A stretch of 64,000 nucleotides of DNA from Trinickia soli (GCF_002879855.1 NZ_PNYB01000007.1:124001-188000), one strand, 5' to 3'; positions 15,731 to 24,047 are shown, numbered from the stretch's first letter. Program-made: numbers and translations. The notes: generated by a model from the letters alone, not told the origin.

Positions 15731-16767
15731 GATGTGGTTTCCGATTCGATGCTGGTTGCGCCGAGCGTGTGCTGCACGCTGGCATCGCCGACAGTGCTGG
15801 CCCGCGCGACGAGTCGGACCGGCAGCCGCACCGTCAGCTCGCCGGGGGTGTCCTCGAGCAGAAGTTGCACGCCGCGTACGCCGAGCGCTTCCTTGTCGGT
15901 CGCGATCGTGGTCAGCGCGGGGGTGGCCTGGGCGGCCGCCGGGATATCGTCGAAGCCGACGAACGCAATATCCTCGGGCACGCGCAAGCCGCGTGCGAGC
16001 ACGACGCGCATGGCGGCCAGCGCGGCGACGTCGTTATAGGCGAACACGGCCGTCGGCCTGCGCTCTGGACCGTGTGTGTCGAGCAGCCGCTGCATGGCGA
16101 GCGCCGCGCCTTCGTCGGGCGGCAGATGCGCGTCGATCGACGTTTCGAGCGAAGGATCGAACAGCAAGCCGGCCTCGAAGAATGCGCGCCGATAACCGAG
16201 CGCGCGCTGCGCGATGCTGTAGTGCGCCAGCGAGCCGCCGATAAACGCGACGCGCTTGCGCCCCAGGGCGAACAAGTGCCGCATCGCCAACACGGCCCCC
16301 TCGGCGTTGTCGAGATTGACCGAGCGCAGGTTGGGCGCCCATAGGTCGATCAGCACGAGCGGGCGCTGCATCGCGGCGGCGGCCGCCAGCGTTTCCGGTT
16401 CGACGAAACCCGCCACGGCAATCGCGTCGGGCGCGTGCAGGCGCAGTTGCTCGGCGACATCTTCGGTAGGCCCGGCCGTCAGCAACGACGGCACGATGCC
16501 GTGCGCGCGGCAGGCGTCTTCCACGCCGTGCAGGACATGCGAGAAGAACGGGCTCGCGCCGAAGTTGTTGTGCTGACGGTGCAGCAGGAACGTCAGGCGG
16601 CGGATGCGCGGGCGCAGTTGCGCCGCATCGTAGCCGAGCCGTTGCGCCGTTTCGACCACGCGCAGCCTGGTCGCTTCGGACAGGCCCGGTTGATTTTTCA
16701 GCGCGCGCGACACCGTGCCGATCGACACGTTCGCCGCGCGGGCGATGTCGCGAATCGTGGTGGCCAT
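15727..16767 (-). CDS. LacI-family transcriptional regulator of the sugar operon
   Basis: 346 residues. The N-terminal helix-turn-helix is 'TIRDIARAANVSIGTVSRAL' (residues 4-23) with the hinge helix after it ('LGYDAAQLRP'), then a periplasmic-binding-protein-like sensor domain ('DAIAVAGFVEPETLA', 'VFAYNDVAALAAMRV', 'IAFVGFDDIP'). First gene of the run: its stop overlaps the isomerase start, so it is co-transcribed with its presumed targets. Two copies of a TTTTTACTAWACA element upstream, one next to a TATACA-like -10, point to autoregulation. The inducer is probably the sugar handled by the neighbouring enzymes. Confidence 0.92.
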   Translation of the reverse strand: MATTIRDIARAANVSIGTVSRALKNQPGLSEATRLRVVETAQRLGYDAAQLRPRIRRLTFLLHRQHNNFGASPFFSHVLHGVEDACRAHGIVPSLLTAGPTEDVAEQLRLHAPDAIAVAGFVEPETLAAAAAMQRPLVLIDLWAPNLRSVNLDNAEGAVLAMRHLFALGRKRVAFIGGSLAHYSIAQRALGYRRAFFEAGLLFDPSLETSIDAHLPPDEGAALAMQRLLDTHGPERRPTAVFAYNDVAALAAMRVVLARGLRVPEDIAFVGFDDIPAAAQATPALTTIATDKEALGVRGVQLLLEDTPGELTVRLPVRLVARASTVGDASVQHTLGATSIESETTS

Positions 16768-16801
16768 CGTTGCTCGTCAGGAGGGTCGGGATGCGGCCGA
16801 T

Positions 16802-16814
16802 TGTATAGTAAAAA
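16802..16814 (-). promoter_or_regulatory. LacI-type half-site over the likely promoter of the sugar operon
   Basis: Read on the minus strand this is TTTTTACTATACA, identical in 12 of 13 bases to the element 89 bases further upstream. It contains TATACA, a reasonable -10, about 35 bases before the LacI start codon. Binding here would block transcription. Confidence 0.5.
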
Positions 16815-16884
16815 CCGCAAAAACGTGCCTGCCTTGAGCTACATGATTGCCCTTATGCGTTGATAGGGCGGTGATTCTGGAACA

Positions 16885-16902
16885 TTTTACTGTTTAGTAA
16901 AA
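16885..16902. promoter_or_regulatory. Palindromic operator upstream of the LacI gene
   Basis: TTTTACT (16885-16891), four bases, AGTAAAA (16896-16902): a perfect 7-bp inverted repeat of an 18-base operator. The minus-strand reading TTTTTACTAAACA (16903 down to 16891) recurs at 16814-16802. The A+T-rich stem makes it a poor terminator for the preceding gene, so a LacI-family operator is the better reading. Confidence 0.55.
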
Positions 16903-16906
16903 ATTG

Positions 16907-18745
16907 CTAAACGTGAGCTTCGCGCGCATGCATCATCGCGGCGCCTTCTTCGAGCCCGATGACGAACAGCCCGCTGTCGGCCTGCTTCGCGCGATGCTTG
17001 GCCAGGGCCGCCACCGAGGCGATTTCCTCGCTGCCGTAGCGCGTGTCTTCCTCGACGTTGGCGTCGACCCGTACGCAGCCGATGGCCATCGTCACGAACC
17101 CGAAGAACGTCGGATTGCCGCGCCGGTCTTCTCCGTGGATACCGCCGGCGTCGCGATCCTCATCCGCATAGAACCGCAGGGCGCCCTGATTGAACGCATC
17201 GATCGCACGCTCGATCCGGTCCCGCCAATCATCGCTTTGGAACAGGATCAGGAAGTCGTCGCCGCCGACGTGGCCCAGGAAATCGCGGGTCGGGTCGCAC
17301 ACGTCCGCCAGCACGGCGGCCGCGAATTTCAACACTTCGTCGCCTTGCCAATAGCCGTAGCGGTCGTTGAAAGGCTTGAAGTGATTGAGATCGACGTAGC
17401 AGGCGTAAAACTGCACGCGGTGGCCGACGAGGCGGGCGATGTGCGAACTGATCGGAATGTTGCCCGGCAGGAACGTGAGCGGGTTGGCGTAGCGCGCCGC
17501 TTCGATGCGCACCTCCGTGACGGCGCGCACGAGGCTTTCTCCCGTGCCAAGGCCTACATAGCGTCCTTCGTCGGTGATGACGAAGCCGTCGGCCAGGTAG
17601 CGTTGATCGTCGCTTGCGAGCAGCTTGGCCATCTGCTCCACGGTCATCGACTTTTCGATGAGCACGGGGGAAGCGTTGGCGAACAGCATGCAGGGACGTT
17701 TGCCGAACAGCTCGCGGTGATACGGCAGCGCATAGCGGTCCATGAAACTGCGCCGGTTGATGAGCGCGATCGGCTTGTCGTGCTCGACCACGGCCAGCGC
17801 ATGCAACGTCGGCAGGCGATTGAACAGATCGAGCACGTCGTTGTTCGTCGCGCTCGTGGGCAGTGCCGGCGCCGCAACGATCATCTTCGCGGCGGCCATG
17901 CCGCCCGAGGGTGAGCTGGCGACGGGCGAGCGCGTTGCGCCCGGGAACACGGCAATATGGCCCGCCCCGAGCGCTTCGCGTGCCGGCTCGGCCAGTTTGC
18001 GCGCGGCGCGCGGGTCCGGCCTGCCGATCAGGAAGCCCTGGCCGAGCGCAATGCCCATATCGCGCACGACGATCAGATCGGCCGCGTTTTCGATCCCCTC
18101 GGCCACGAGCCGCGCGCCGCTTGCCTGCGCGAAATGCTGCATCGCGCGCACGGCTTCGAACTTGAGCGGGTCGTTAGCGATGTCGTCGATAAAGAAACGA
18201 TCGATTTTGACGACGTCCGGTTGCAGGCGTACCCAAAGGTTCATGCTGGCGTTGGCCGTGCCGTAGTCGTCGAGCGCAAACCCGACGCCGGTTGCGCGCA
18301 GCGCCGCGATCGCGGGCGCGAAGCTGCGGACATCCGCGATCGTGCTTTGCTCGGTCAGCTCGAGCACGAGCCGATCGACGCCGAGACCTTGCCGTTTCAG
18401 CCAATCGACCGTGCTGTCGTGGGTCGGCCCGAGTGCGACGAGGGCGTCGGCGCTGAAATTCAAAAACAGCTTGCCCTCGCATCCGAGCTCCGTAAAGGCG
18501 GTCACGCAGGCGCGTGCGGCTGCGTGCTCGAGCGCAACGGACTGCCCTTCATGGGAGGCGCGTTCGAACAACGCACCCGGCGTTTCAAGCGGCGATCCGG
18601 CCGGGCCGCGGATGAGCCCTTCGTAACCGAGAATTGCGCCGCCGTCGAAATCGACGATCGGCTGGAAGACGGCGGTCAATGCTCGCCGACCGATCAGATC
18701 GGCGATGGTCGGTTCGCCCCACGGCGATGACTGGCTGAATGACAT
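16907..18745 (-). CDS. EAL - CBS - GGDEF cyclic-di-GMP signalling protein
   Basis: A soluble 612-residue protein with no membrane span. The N-terminal EAL domain (about 15-260) keeps Glu in 'YEGLIRG', Asn in 'LFLNFS', Glu in 'LELTE', the Asp pair in 'LDDYGTA', Lys in 'VVKIDRFF', Glu in 'AEGIE' and Gln in 'LGQGF', so it should be an active phosphodiesterase. A CBS pair occupies about 315-420 ('LHALAVVEHDKPIALINRRSF', 'LADGFVITDEGRYVGLGT'). The GGDEF domain follows with 'GHVGGDDFLILF' near residue 495; the RxxD inhibitory site is absent. This EAL-CBS-GGDEF order is a known proteobacterial type whose CBS module senses nucleotides. Confidence 0.92.
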   Translation of the reverse strand: MSFSQSSPWGEPTIADLIGRRALTAVFQPIVDFDGGAILGYEGLIRGPAGSPLETPGALFERASHEGQSVALEHAAARACVTAFTELGCEGKLFLNFSADALVALGPTHDSTVDWLKRQGLGVDRLVLELTEQSTIADVRSFAPAIAALRATGVGFALDDYGTANASMNLWVRLQPDVVKIDRFFIDDIANDPLKFEAVRAMQHFAQASGARLVAEGIENAADLIVVRDMGIALGQGFLIGRPDPRAARKLAEPAREALGAGHIAVFPGATRSPVASSPSGGMAAAKMIVAAPALPTSATNNDVLDLFNRLPTLHALAVVEHDKPIALINRRSFMDRYALPYHRELFGKRPCMLFANASPVLIEKSMTVEQMAKLLASDDQRYLADGFVITDEGRYVGLGTGESLVRAVTEVRIEAARYANPLTFLPGNIPISSHIARLVGHRVQFYACYVDLNHFKPFNDRYGYWQGDEVLKFAAAVLADVCDPTRDFLGHVGGDDFLILFQSDDWRDRIERAIDAFNQGALRFYADEDRDAGGIHGEDRRGNPTFFGFVTMAIGCVRVDANVEEDTRYGSEEIASVAALAKHRAKQADSGLFVIGLEEGAAMMHAREAHV

Positions 18746-18864
18746 GACGGAACAACAAGCCCGAACGATTGGATAGTCGGCTTATCGACCGTGCTCATTG
18801 AGAATTGAATGAATTTTCGATGAAGCGATGCACGAGGATGGTGCATGGGCGATGGCGCGCCCGT

Positions 18865-20130
18865 TCAGTCCGCCAGCGGCTTGCAATCGGGTTGGGCGAG
18901 CGCGTCGTTCGCCGCATCGATGCCTACGTGTTCGCGTACGAGATCGGCGACGGCGATCGCTTCGGCGTCCTTCGGCGCCGCGGTATCGCGCGTCGGTTCG
19001 GCGATGACGACGCGATTGCGTCCGCTGCCCTTCGCATCGAGCAGTGCCGTGTCGGCGCGCCGAATCACGCGCTCGATCGGCTCGCCGCGTGCATGCTGGG
19101 CGACGCCGACGCTGATCGTCAGCGTGACTTCGAGTTGCCGCCCCTCTTCGATGCGTTTGCGCAACCGTTCCGCGACACGCGCCGCGTCATGCTGGTCGGC
19201 GGACGGCAGCAATACGACGAACTCCTCGCCGCCGAAGCGGCCGGCGACGTCGGTCGGCCGCATGCTGTCCTGGATGTGGCGGGCGATCAGTTGCAGCGCG
19301 CGATCGCCCGCTTCATGGCCGAAGCGGTCGTTGACGGACTTGAAGTGATCGGCGTCGATGTAAAGCACCGAAAACGGCTGACCCACCCGTTCGGCGCGCA
19401 GCAGAATACGCCGGCCCAGTTCGAAGACGCGGCGCCGGCGCGGCAGCTGCGTGAGTTCGTCGATGTCGGCGAATGCGCGCAACTGACGCTCCAACCGGAA
19501 GCTCTTCTTCTGCGAGCGCAGGGCGAACAGGTTCGTCACGAGGCTTGTCGAGATGGCGATGAACATCGACAGCACGACGCCGAACTGCTCGACGGCAGGC
19601 GGCTTGCTGAGCGCAACGAGCGCGAGCGGGCCGGCAATGGCAAGCGCGGCGGCAGCGGGGAAGTCCCATCCGCGCAGCAGGACGGGGCTGAACGTGAGCG
19701 GAATCAGCACGAACGCCGGCAGGACGATCAGCATGCCGTCGCCCCATTGCAGCGCGTGCAGCATGATGCCGGCTTCGAGCGAGGCGATGAAAGCGAGGGC
19801 GGCCAGGCTTGCGCGCAGGCCGCTGCCTTTGGCCCAGGCGATCACGAGAGCGACCGCCATGGGAAGGGCGGGCAGGGCGCTTGTCAGCGCGGCTCGCGTC
19901 ATGCGCTGGTTGTCGAGCCAGGCGTCGCCGGCGACGAGCACAATGTAGCCGACGAGCGCCGTCGCAAGTTGCGCGCAGAGGAACGACCACAGGCGATGGG
20001 CCGCGTAGTCTTCGAACGATTGATTGTCTTCCGGCGCCTCGATCGTTTTGGCGCGCTGTCCCCGAATGCGCCGCGTACGGCGCGACGCCGCTCCCGGGCG
20101 TGCGTCGTCGGATCGATCCTCGCTGCTCAT
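18865..20130 (-). CDS. Membrane-anchored GGDEF diguanylate cyclase
   Basis: 421 residues. After a charged N-terminus of about 40 residues come roughly six membrane helices (about 48-205), including 'LWSFLCAQLATALVGYIVLV' and 'FGVVLSMFIAISTSLVTNLF'. The cytoplasmic GGDEF domain begins with 'ADIDELTQLPRRRR' and has the intact active site 'RFGGEEF' near residue 298 plus an RxxD product-inhibition site ('RPTD') nine residues upstream. It should make c-di-GMP from two GTP and be feedback regulated. It lies 119 bases downstream of the EAL-CBS-GGDEF gene start on the same strand but further upstream in transcription order, so the two may be read together. ATG 20130 is the only good start. Confidence 0.92.
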   Translation of the reverse strand: MSSEDRSDDARPGAASRRTRRIRGQRAKTIEAPEDNQSFEDYAAHRLWSFLCAQLATALVGYIVLVAGDAWLDNQRMTRAALTSALPALPMAVALVIAWAKGSGLRASLAALAFIASLEAGIMLHALQWGDGMLIVLPAFVLIPLTFSPVLLRGWDFPAAAALAIAGPLALVALSKPPAVEQFGVVLSMFIAISTSLVTNLFALRSQKKSFRLERQLRAFADIDELTQLPRRRRVFELGRRILLRAERVGQPFSVLYIDADHFKSVNDRFGHEAGDRALQLIARHIQDSMRPTDVAGRFGGEEFVVLLPSADQHDAARVAERLRKRIEEGRQLEVTLTISVGVAQHARGEPIERVIRRADTALLDAKGSGRNRVVIAEPTRDTAAPKDAEAIAVADLVREHVGIDAANDALAQPDCKPLAD

Positions 20131-20249
20131 TTATTTTCTCGCTTGGACGTGCAATTTCAGCATTTACGGAAGAATCGTGTCTCGGCCCCCGTTCCGTCGC
20201 GCCATTCTAATAGCGCTAAATCCCAAGTGGGATGATTTTAAGGAAATTT

Positions 20250-20339
20250 ATGAGCGACGATCGGTCGCTCGCGGCACAGTGCCGCTGCGTTCGGTATCGG
20301 GGTTTTGTCGCAGCGCTCAGCCGGTTCGGCGGGCAGTGA
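20250..20339 (+). CDS. Candidate 29-residue small ORF
   Basis: ATG 20250 is six bases after AAGGA in an A+T-rich stretch that looks like a leader. The frame gives MSDDRSLAAQCRCVRYRGFV and nine more residues. The Cys-Arg-Cys run is notable because short leader peptides often contain clusters of a regulated amino acid, but no gene follows on this strand for over 1.5 kb. Could well be chance. Confidence 0.2.
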   Translation: MSDDRSLAAQCRCVRYRGFVAALSRFGGQ

Positions 20340-20378
20340 CGAAGCGGCACGATTCACTCGATTGCGTATTGATAAAAA

Positions 20379-20390
20379 GCAAACGTTTGC
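20379..20390. promoter_or_regulatory. LacI/PurR-like palindrome with no obvious target
   Basis: GCAAACGTTTGC, a perfect 12-bp palindrome with the central CG step typical of LacI/GalR-family operators (the PurR box core is GCAAACGTTTTC). It lies 249 bases upstream of the cyclase start and 144 bases past the transporter stop. Confidence 0.4.
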
Positions 20391-20534
20391 AGTGTGAATG
20401 ATTTTTGCGCCGCAAAATCCAAACCTTCGTTATAGGCGCGCGGCAAATGGTTTAGAAGTCGATTTCCAGGACTTTGCGATGCAGCGCATGACGCGGGTGG
20501 ATTGCGCGGCCCCGACACGGCTGGGCCGGCATGC

Positions 20535-21545
20535 TCATCTCGCGCGCACGCTTGTTTCTTGCGGATGTTCGTGGTGCATGTCGCGCGCCGCCCACCGCTG
20601 TGCGAGCGCCGCGCAGACCATCAGTTGCATCTGATGAAACAGCATGAGCGGCAGCACGACGGCGCCCACAGCCTGTGAAGCGAAAATGACTTTGGCCATT
20701 GGAATGCCGGACGCGAGGCTCTTCTTCGAACCGCAGAAGATGATCGTGATTTGATCTTCCCGATTGAAGCCGAGCCGTTTGCTGGCGAATGTGGTCAAGC
20801 CGAGCGCGGCGGCGAGCAGCAAGGCGTTGACGAGAAAGAGTCCTGCGAGCGAGCCGAGCGAAAGGTGATGCCAGAGCCCTTCGTTCACGGCTTCGCTAAA
20901 CGCCGTGTAGACGACGAGCAGGATCGAGCCTTGATCGACAAAGCGCAAGATGCGCCGGTTGCGATCGAGCCACGGGCCGATCACGGGGCGCAGCAGTTGG
21001 CCGGCGATGAACGGAACGAGCAGTTGCATGACGATGGCGCCGACGGTATGCCAGCCCGAGCCGGACGCCCCCGCATGATTCGTCACGATGAGGCTGACGA
21101 GTGCGGGCGTGACGAAGATACCGATGAGGCTGGACGCTGACGCGCTGCAAACGGCTGCCGGGACATTGCCGCGCGCGATCGAGGTGAAAGCGATCGAGGA
21201 CTGAACCGTCGAAGGCAGCGTGCAGAGGAACAAGATCCCCATGTACAGCGCCGGGGTGACGAGCGGCGCCAGCAGCGGCTTCATGGCGAGGCCCAGCAGC
21301 GGAAACATCACGAACGTGCTGACGAGCACGAGGGCATGCAGGCGCCAGTGCGTGGCGCCGGCCACGACAGCCTCGCGCGAGAGCTTCGCGCCGTGCAGGA
21401 AGAACAACAGGCCCACGGCGATATTCGTCAGCCAATTGACGGCGATGGCCGTCTCGCCGCGGCACGGTAAGAGGCTCGCCAGCACGACGGTGCCGATCAA
21501 CGCGAGCGTGAAATTATCGGGGACCAGAAAAGAAGGGCGACGCAT
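20535..21545 (-). CDS. Bile acid:sodium symporter-like membrane transporter (YfeH type)
   Basis: 336 residues with about ten membrane helices of the bile-acid/sodium symporter (BASS) superfamily, in the YfeH-like subgroup. Typical segments are 'VGLLFFLHGAKLSREAV', 'LCTLPSTVQSSIAFTSIARGNV' and near the C-terminus 'IIFCGSKKSLASGIPMAKVIF'; the two crossing broken helices of the fold lie around the Ser/Thr-rich 'STVQSS' and the 'CGSKKSLASG' motifs. Substrate in bacteria is generally unknown (organic anions, possibly pantoate or pyruvate-like acids). ATG 21545 is preceded by GAGAAG; the longer frame from 21689 would add 48 hydrophobic but unrelated residues. Confidence 0.85.
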   Translation of the reverse strand: MRRPSFLVPDNFTLALIGTVVLASLLPCRGETAIAVNWLTNIAVGLLFFLHGAKLSREAVVAGATHWRLHALVLVSTFVMFPLLGLAMKPLLAPLVTPALYMGILFLCTLPSTVQSSIAFTSIARGNVPAAVCSASASSLIGIFVTPALVSLIVTNHAGASGSGWHTVGAIVMQLLVPFIAGQLLRPVIGPWLDRNRRILRFVDQGSILLVVYTAFSEAVNEGLWHHLSLGSLAGLFLVNALLLAAALGLTTFASKRLGFNREDQITIIFCGSKKSLASGIPMAKVIFASQAVGAVVLPLMLFHQMQLMVCAALAQRWAARDMHHEHPQETSVRAR

Positions 21546-21870
21546 AAGCAAAACTTCTCGTAACGATGAAATACCGATATGCGCAAAAAATGCGCAAGGC
21601 AGAAACGCGCGGAAAACAGGGCGCGCAATGCGACTTTCAAAGCGGCCCAAATGGTCGCATGAATGTCGCACTTCGGCAAAAAACGCCACGGTAACACTGC
21701 GTTACAACGGCGTCGCACGCCTAACATTTTTTGCCTCGACACCCAGACGCGCGGCCCATAAATTACTGAACGAGATCCCTCGGAACATCGATTTATCTGA
21801 CGACCGCTCGGTAAAGAAGGCGTGCCTTTCCGCGCCGATTGCGCGACGGCATCCGGGAGGATGGTAGCGA
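21546..21870. other. 325-base divergent intergenic region
   Basis: Separates the transporter (minus) from the small exported protein (plus). It carries A+T-rich stretches suitable for two promoters and the inverted repeat at 21691-21705. No open frame in it has a ribosome site. Confidence 0.5.
21691..21705. promoter_or_regulatory. Inverted repeat GTAAC-N5-GTTAC
   Basis: GTAAC (21691-21695) and GTTAC (21701-21705) form a perfect 5-bp inverted repeat with a 5-base spacer in the divergent region between the BASS transporter and the exported-protein gene. The spacing suits a dimeric regulator, but no regulator gene adjoins. Confidence 0.3.
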
Positions 21871-22341
21871 GTGCAATCGATCATGGCCGATTCGGCTTTT
21901 CATACATCTGGGCGCTGGGCGGCGGCTGTGTTATGCGCAGTCTCGGTCTCGGTCGCCCATGCCCGGCCGCCGCAAGGCCCGCGAGCCGCGCAAGCCGCCT
22001 ATGCGGCGAGGCCGGCCGCCCCTTCTTTCTGGCGGGCGCCGGCGCCTGCGGCTATCGCCGCGCCGCGACCGGAGCGCCCCACCTTCGGCATCACCACCAA
22101 TCCCTATCAGCACGGCGGTCCGCGCATGGCGCCGTCGATCGCCGCGGCGGCGACGCCGTTCCGGCCCGTCAGCGACGAGGCGCGTACCTTCGCCCGCGAA
22201 GGCGGCGCCGCCTACCTGCGCGCGGGTTCGATCCGCGCCGACATCGCGCGCTACAACGAGGAGCGCGGGGCGAATCACGTGCCGCATCCGCCGCCGCCGG
22301 GCTCGCGCCAGCCGCAGACCGCCAACGACTATCGCAACTGA
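21871..22341 (+). CDS. Small exported protein of unknown function
   Basis: 156 residues. A signal peptide is clear: 'RWAAAVLCAVSVSVAHA' with cleavage after the AHA at about residue 32. The mature protein is Pro/Ala/Arg-rich and of low complexity, ending in a more conserved-looking block 'GGAAYLRAGSIRADIARYNEERG' and a basic Pro-rich tail. The 'RADIxRYNxE' pattern recurs in short periplasmic proteins of Burkholderia that have no known role. The GTG at 21871 is chosen because GGGAGG lies ten bases upstream; ATG 21883 would be too far from it but leaves the signal peptide intact. Confidence 0.7.
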   Translation: MQSIMADSAFHTSGRWAAAVLCAVSVSVAHARPPQGPRAAQAAYAARPAAPSFWRAPAPAAIAAPRPERPTFGITTNPYQHGGPRMAPSIAAAATPFRPVSDEARTFAREGGAAYLRAGSIRADIARYNEERGANHVPHPPPPGSRQPQTANDYRN

Positions 22342-22894
22342 CTGACTTCCGTTCGCAGCGCGTCTCGGTCGGATTTCAGGCCGACTGTTCTATCCCCAAG
22401 CCGCCGGCTTGCGCGTCCGCTTCCTTCCCCGTCTCCCTTCTACGCTTTCTTCCCCGCTTTCCGATTGCCATTGCGTGCCCCGGTTCCGCCAGGTTCCGGC
22501 CGTGATGATGCAATTACGCCACACTTTTGCATGAGAAATCTGGGGATCACTGCGCCGGAAGGGACTCCTCTGACGAAATTATTTTGTCGTCCTGCGCGCG
22601 TGCCTCACTATTTCCACCTATCTCGCGGGAGAGCGCGCAAGCGAGCGTCGGCGCGGGTTGCCGCTCGATCGAGCGGCCAGGCCGCGGCGCGACGGCGGCG
22701 CTCTGCGCCTGTCCCGCGCGCTGCCGCGCCGGCGCAGGCAGCCTGTTTATGCGAATCGCTATACCGGCAATAAGCGGACGTATTTCTGTCCGGAAAAATG
22801 GTCCGTAACGATGGATGCGCCCCAGACCCAACCAGGCGATCCACGGCCCGAACGGTTCGCGCGCTTTACTTTTTTGACAAAGACAGGAGATCTC
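22342..22894. other. 553-base upstream region of the porin gene
   Basis: Several short open frames cross this stretch, but all are Arg/Ala-rich and lack ribosome sites, so I read it as non-coding. It includes a short inverted repeat CGGAC-N8-GTCCG at 22775-22792 about 100 bases before the porin ATG. A long leader is common for porin genes that are controlled after transcription; no specific site could be recognised. Confidence 0.5.
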
Positions 22895-23998
22895 ATGAAA
22901 GCCAACGTCAGCCGTGCGCTGAAAATAACGCTTCGCATGGCGGCCGTCGCCGCCTTGGCCGCCGCCGGCGCCAGCGCCCAAGCCCAATCGAGCGTCCAAC
23001 TGTACGGGCAGGTCGACGCCTGGGCGGGGATGCAGCAATTCCCCGGCGGCAAGCGGGCCTGGGTGGAAGGCGGTGGCGGGATGTCGACTTCGTACTGGGG
23101 CATGAAGGGTGCCGAAGACCTCGGCAACGGCTATAAGGCGGTCTTCACGTTGGAAGACTTCTTCCTGCCGCAAAACGGCCATTACGGGCGGTTTTCGGGC
23201 GACACGTTCTTCGCCCGCAATGCCTACGTAGGGATCGAATCGCCGTACGGCACGGTGACGGCCGGCCGTTTGACGACGCATTTGTTCGTCTCGACGATCC
23301 TGTTCAACCCGTTCATCGATTCGTACACGTTCTCGCCGATGGTCTACCACGTGTTCCTCGGCAACACGGCGGTGCCGACCGGCGCGAACTACGCAACCGA
23401 CACCGGCGTGGTCGGCGATTCGGGCTGGAACAATGCGGTTCAATATTCGACGCCCAACTATAACGGTCTGTCCGGCAGCATCATGTACGGCCTCGGCAAC
23501 CAGGCCGGCAACAATGGCGCGAAGAAGTGGAGCGCGCAATTCCTCTACTTCCACGGGCCGTTCGCCGCCACGGGCGTCTACCAGTACGTGAACTTCAACA
23601 ATGCGCCGAACGATCTGAACCAGGTCACGCCGTTCGGCACCATCGTGCCGTTCAAGAGCCAGAGCGTTGCGCAATTCGGCGCGAGCTACGATCTGAAGCT
23701 CGTGAAGTTCTACGGCCAGTACATGTACACGAAGAACGATGGTCTGACGGGCGGCGGCTGGCACGTCAACACGGGGCAAGGCGGTGTGACGGTGCCCGTG
23801 GGCCCCGGCACGGCGATGGCTTCGTACGCGTACTCGCGCGACAGCGGCGGTTTGAATCAAACGCGTCGTACCTGGGCGCTGGGCTACGATTACCCGCTGT
23901 CCAAGCGTACCGATCTGTACGCGGCGTACATGAACGATCAGATCAGCGGCTTGTCGACCGGGCAGACGCTCGGCGCCGGCATGCGCGCGAAGTTTTGA
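22895..23998 (+). CDS. Outer-membrane porin (OmpC-like, gram-negative porin family)
   Basis: 367 residues, the usual size for a trimeric 16-stranded Burkholderia porin. A signal peptide ends at 'AAGASAQA', and the mature chain opens with the standard 'QSSVQLYGQVDAWAG' first strand. Features such as 'YWGMKGAEDLGNGYKAVFTLEDFF', 'ARNAYVGIESPYGTVTAGRL' (loop and barrel wall) and the C-terminal 'GAGMRAKF' ending in Phe, needed for BAM recognition, are all present. ATG 22895 follows CAGGAG. A strong hairpin closes the transcription unit. Solute selectivity is unknown. Confidence 0.95.
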   Translation: MKANVSRALKITLRMAAVAALAAAGASAQAQSSVQLYGQVDAWAGMQQFPGGKRAWVEGGGGMSTSYWGMKGAEDLGNGYKAVFTLEDFFLPQNGHYGRFSGDTFFARNAYVGIESPYGTVTAGRLTTHLFVSTILFNPFIDSYTFSPMVYHVFLGNTAVPTGANYATDTGVVGDSGWNNAVQYSTPNYNGLSGSIMYGLGNQAGNNGAKKWSAQFLYFHGPFAATGVYQYVNFNNAPNDLNQVTPFGTIVPFKSQSVAQFGASYDLKLVKFYGQYMYTKNDGLTGGGWHVNTGQGGVTVPVGPGTAMASYAYSRDSGGLNQTRRTWALGYDYPLSKRTDLYAAYMNDQISGLSTGQTLGAGMRAKF

Positions 23999-24025
23999 GC
24001 GGGCGCCGACTGAGCGCGGTCAGAT

Positions 24026-24047
24026 GCCGGGGCGTCGGTGCCCCGGC
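24026..24047 (+). terminator. Hairpin after the porin gene
   Basis: GCCGGGGC (24026-24033), six-base loop, GCCCCGGC (24040-24047): a perfect 8-bp G+C stem 28 bases past the porin stop. No T-run follows, so it may act with Rho or as an mRNA 3'-end stabiliser. Confidence 0.5.

Larger units (their letters stand above)
20131..20534. other. 404-base intergenic region upstream of the cyclase gene
   Basis: Locally A+T-richer than its surroundings. It holds the cyclase promoter region, a short plus-strand open frame with a good ribosome site (20250-20339) and a 12-bp LacI-like palindrome (20379-20390), listed separately. A G+C-rich segment at about 20505-20535 lies just after the stop of the transporter gene. 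Nothing else recognised. Confidence 0.5.

Noticed and set aside
14357-16039. 560-codon plus-strand frame across the isomerase and LacI genes
   Set aside because: Covers two well-supported opposite-strand genes, and its product has no family pattern.
16885-16902. Reading the TTTTACT inverted repeat as a terminator of the EAL-CBS-GGDEF gene
   Set aside because: The stem is A+T-only apart from one C-G pair, and the same sequence recurs at the LacI promoter, so an operator fits better.
22342-22894. Short Arg-rich plus-strand frames upstream of the porin gene as small proteins
   Set aside because: No ribosome sites and composition typical of non-coding G+C-rich DNA.
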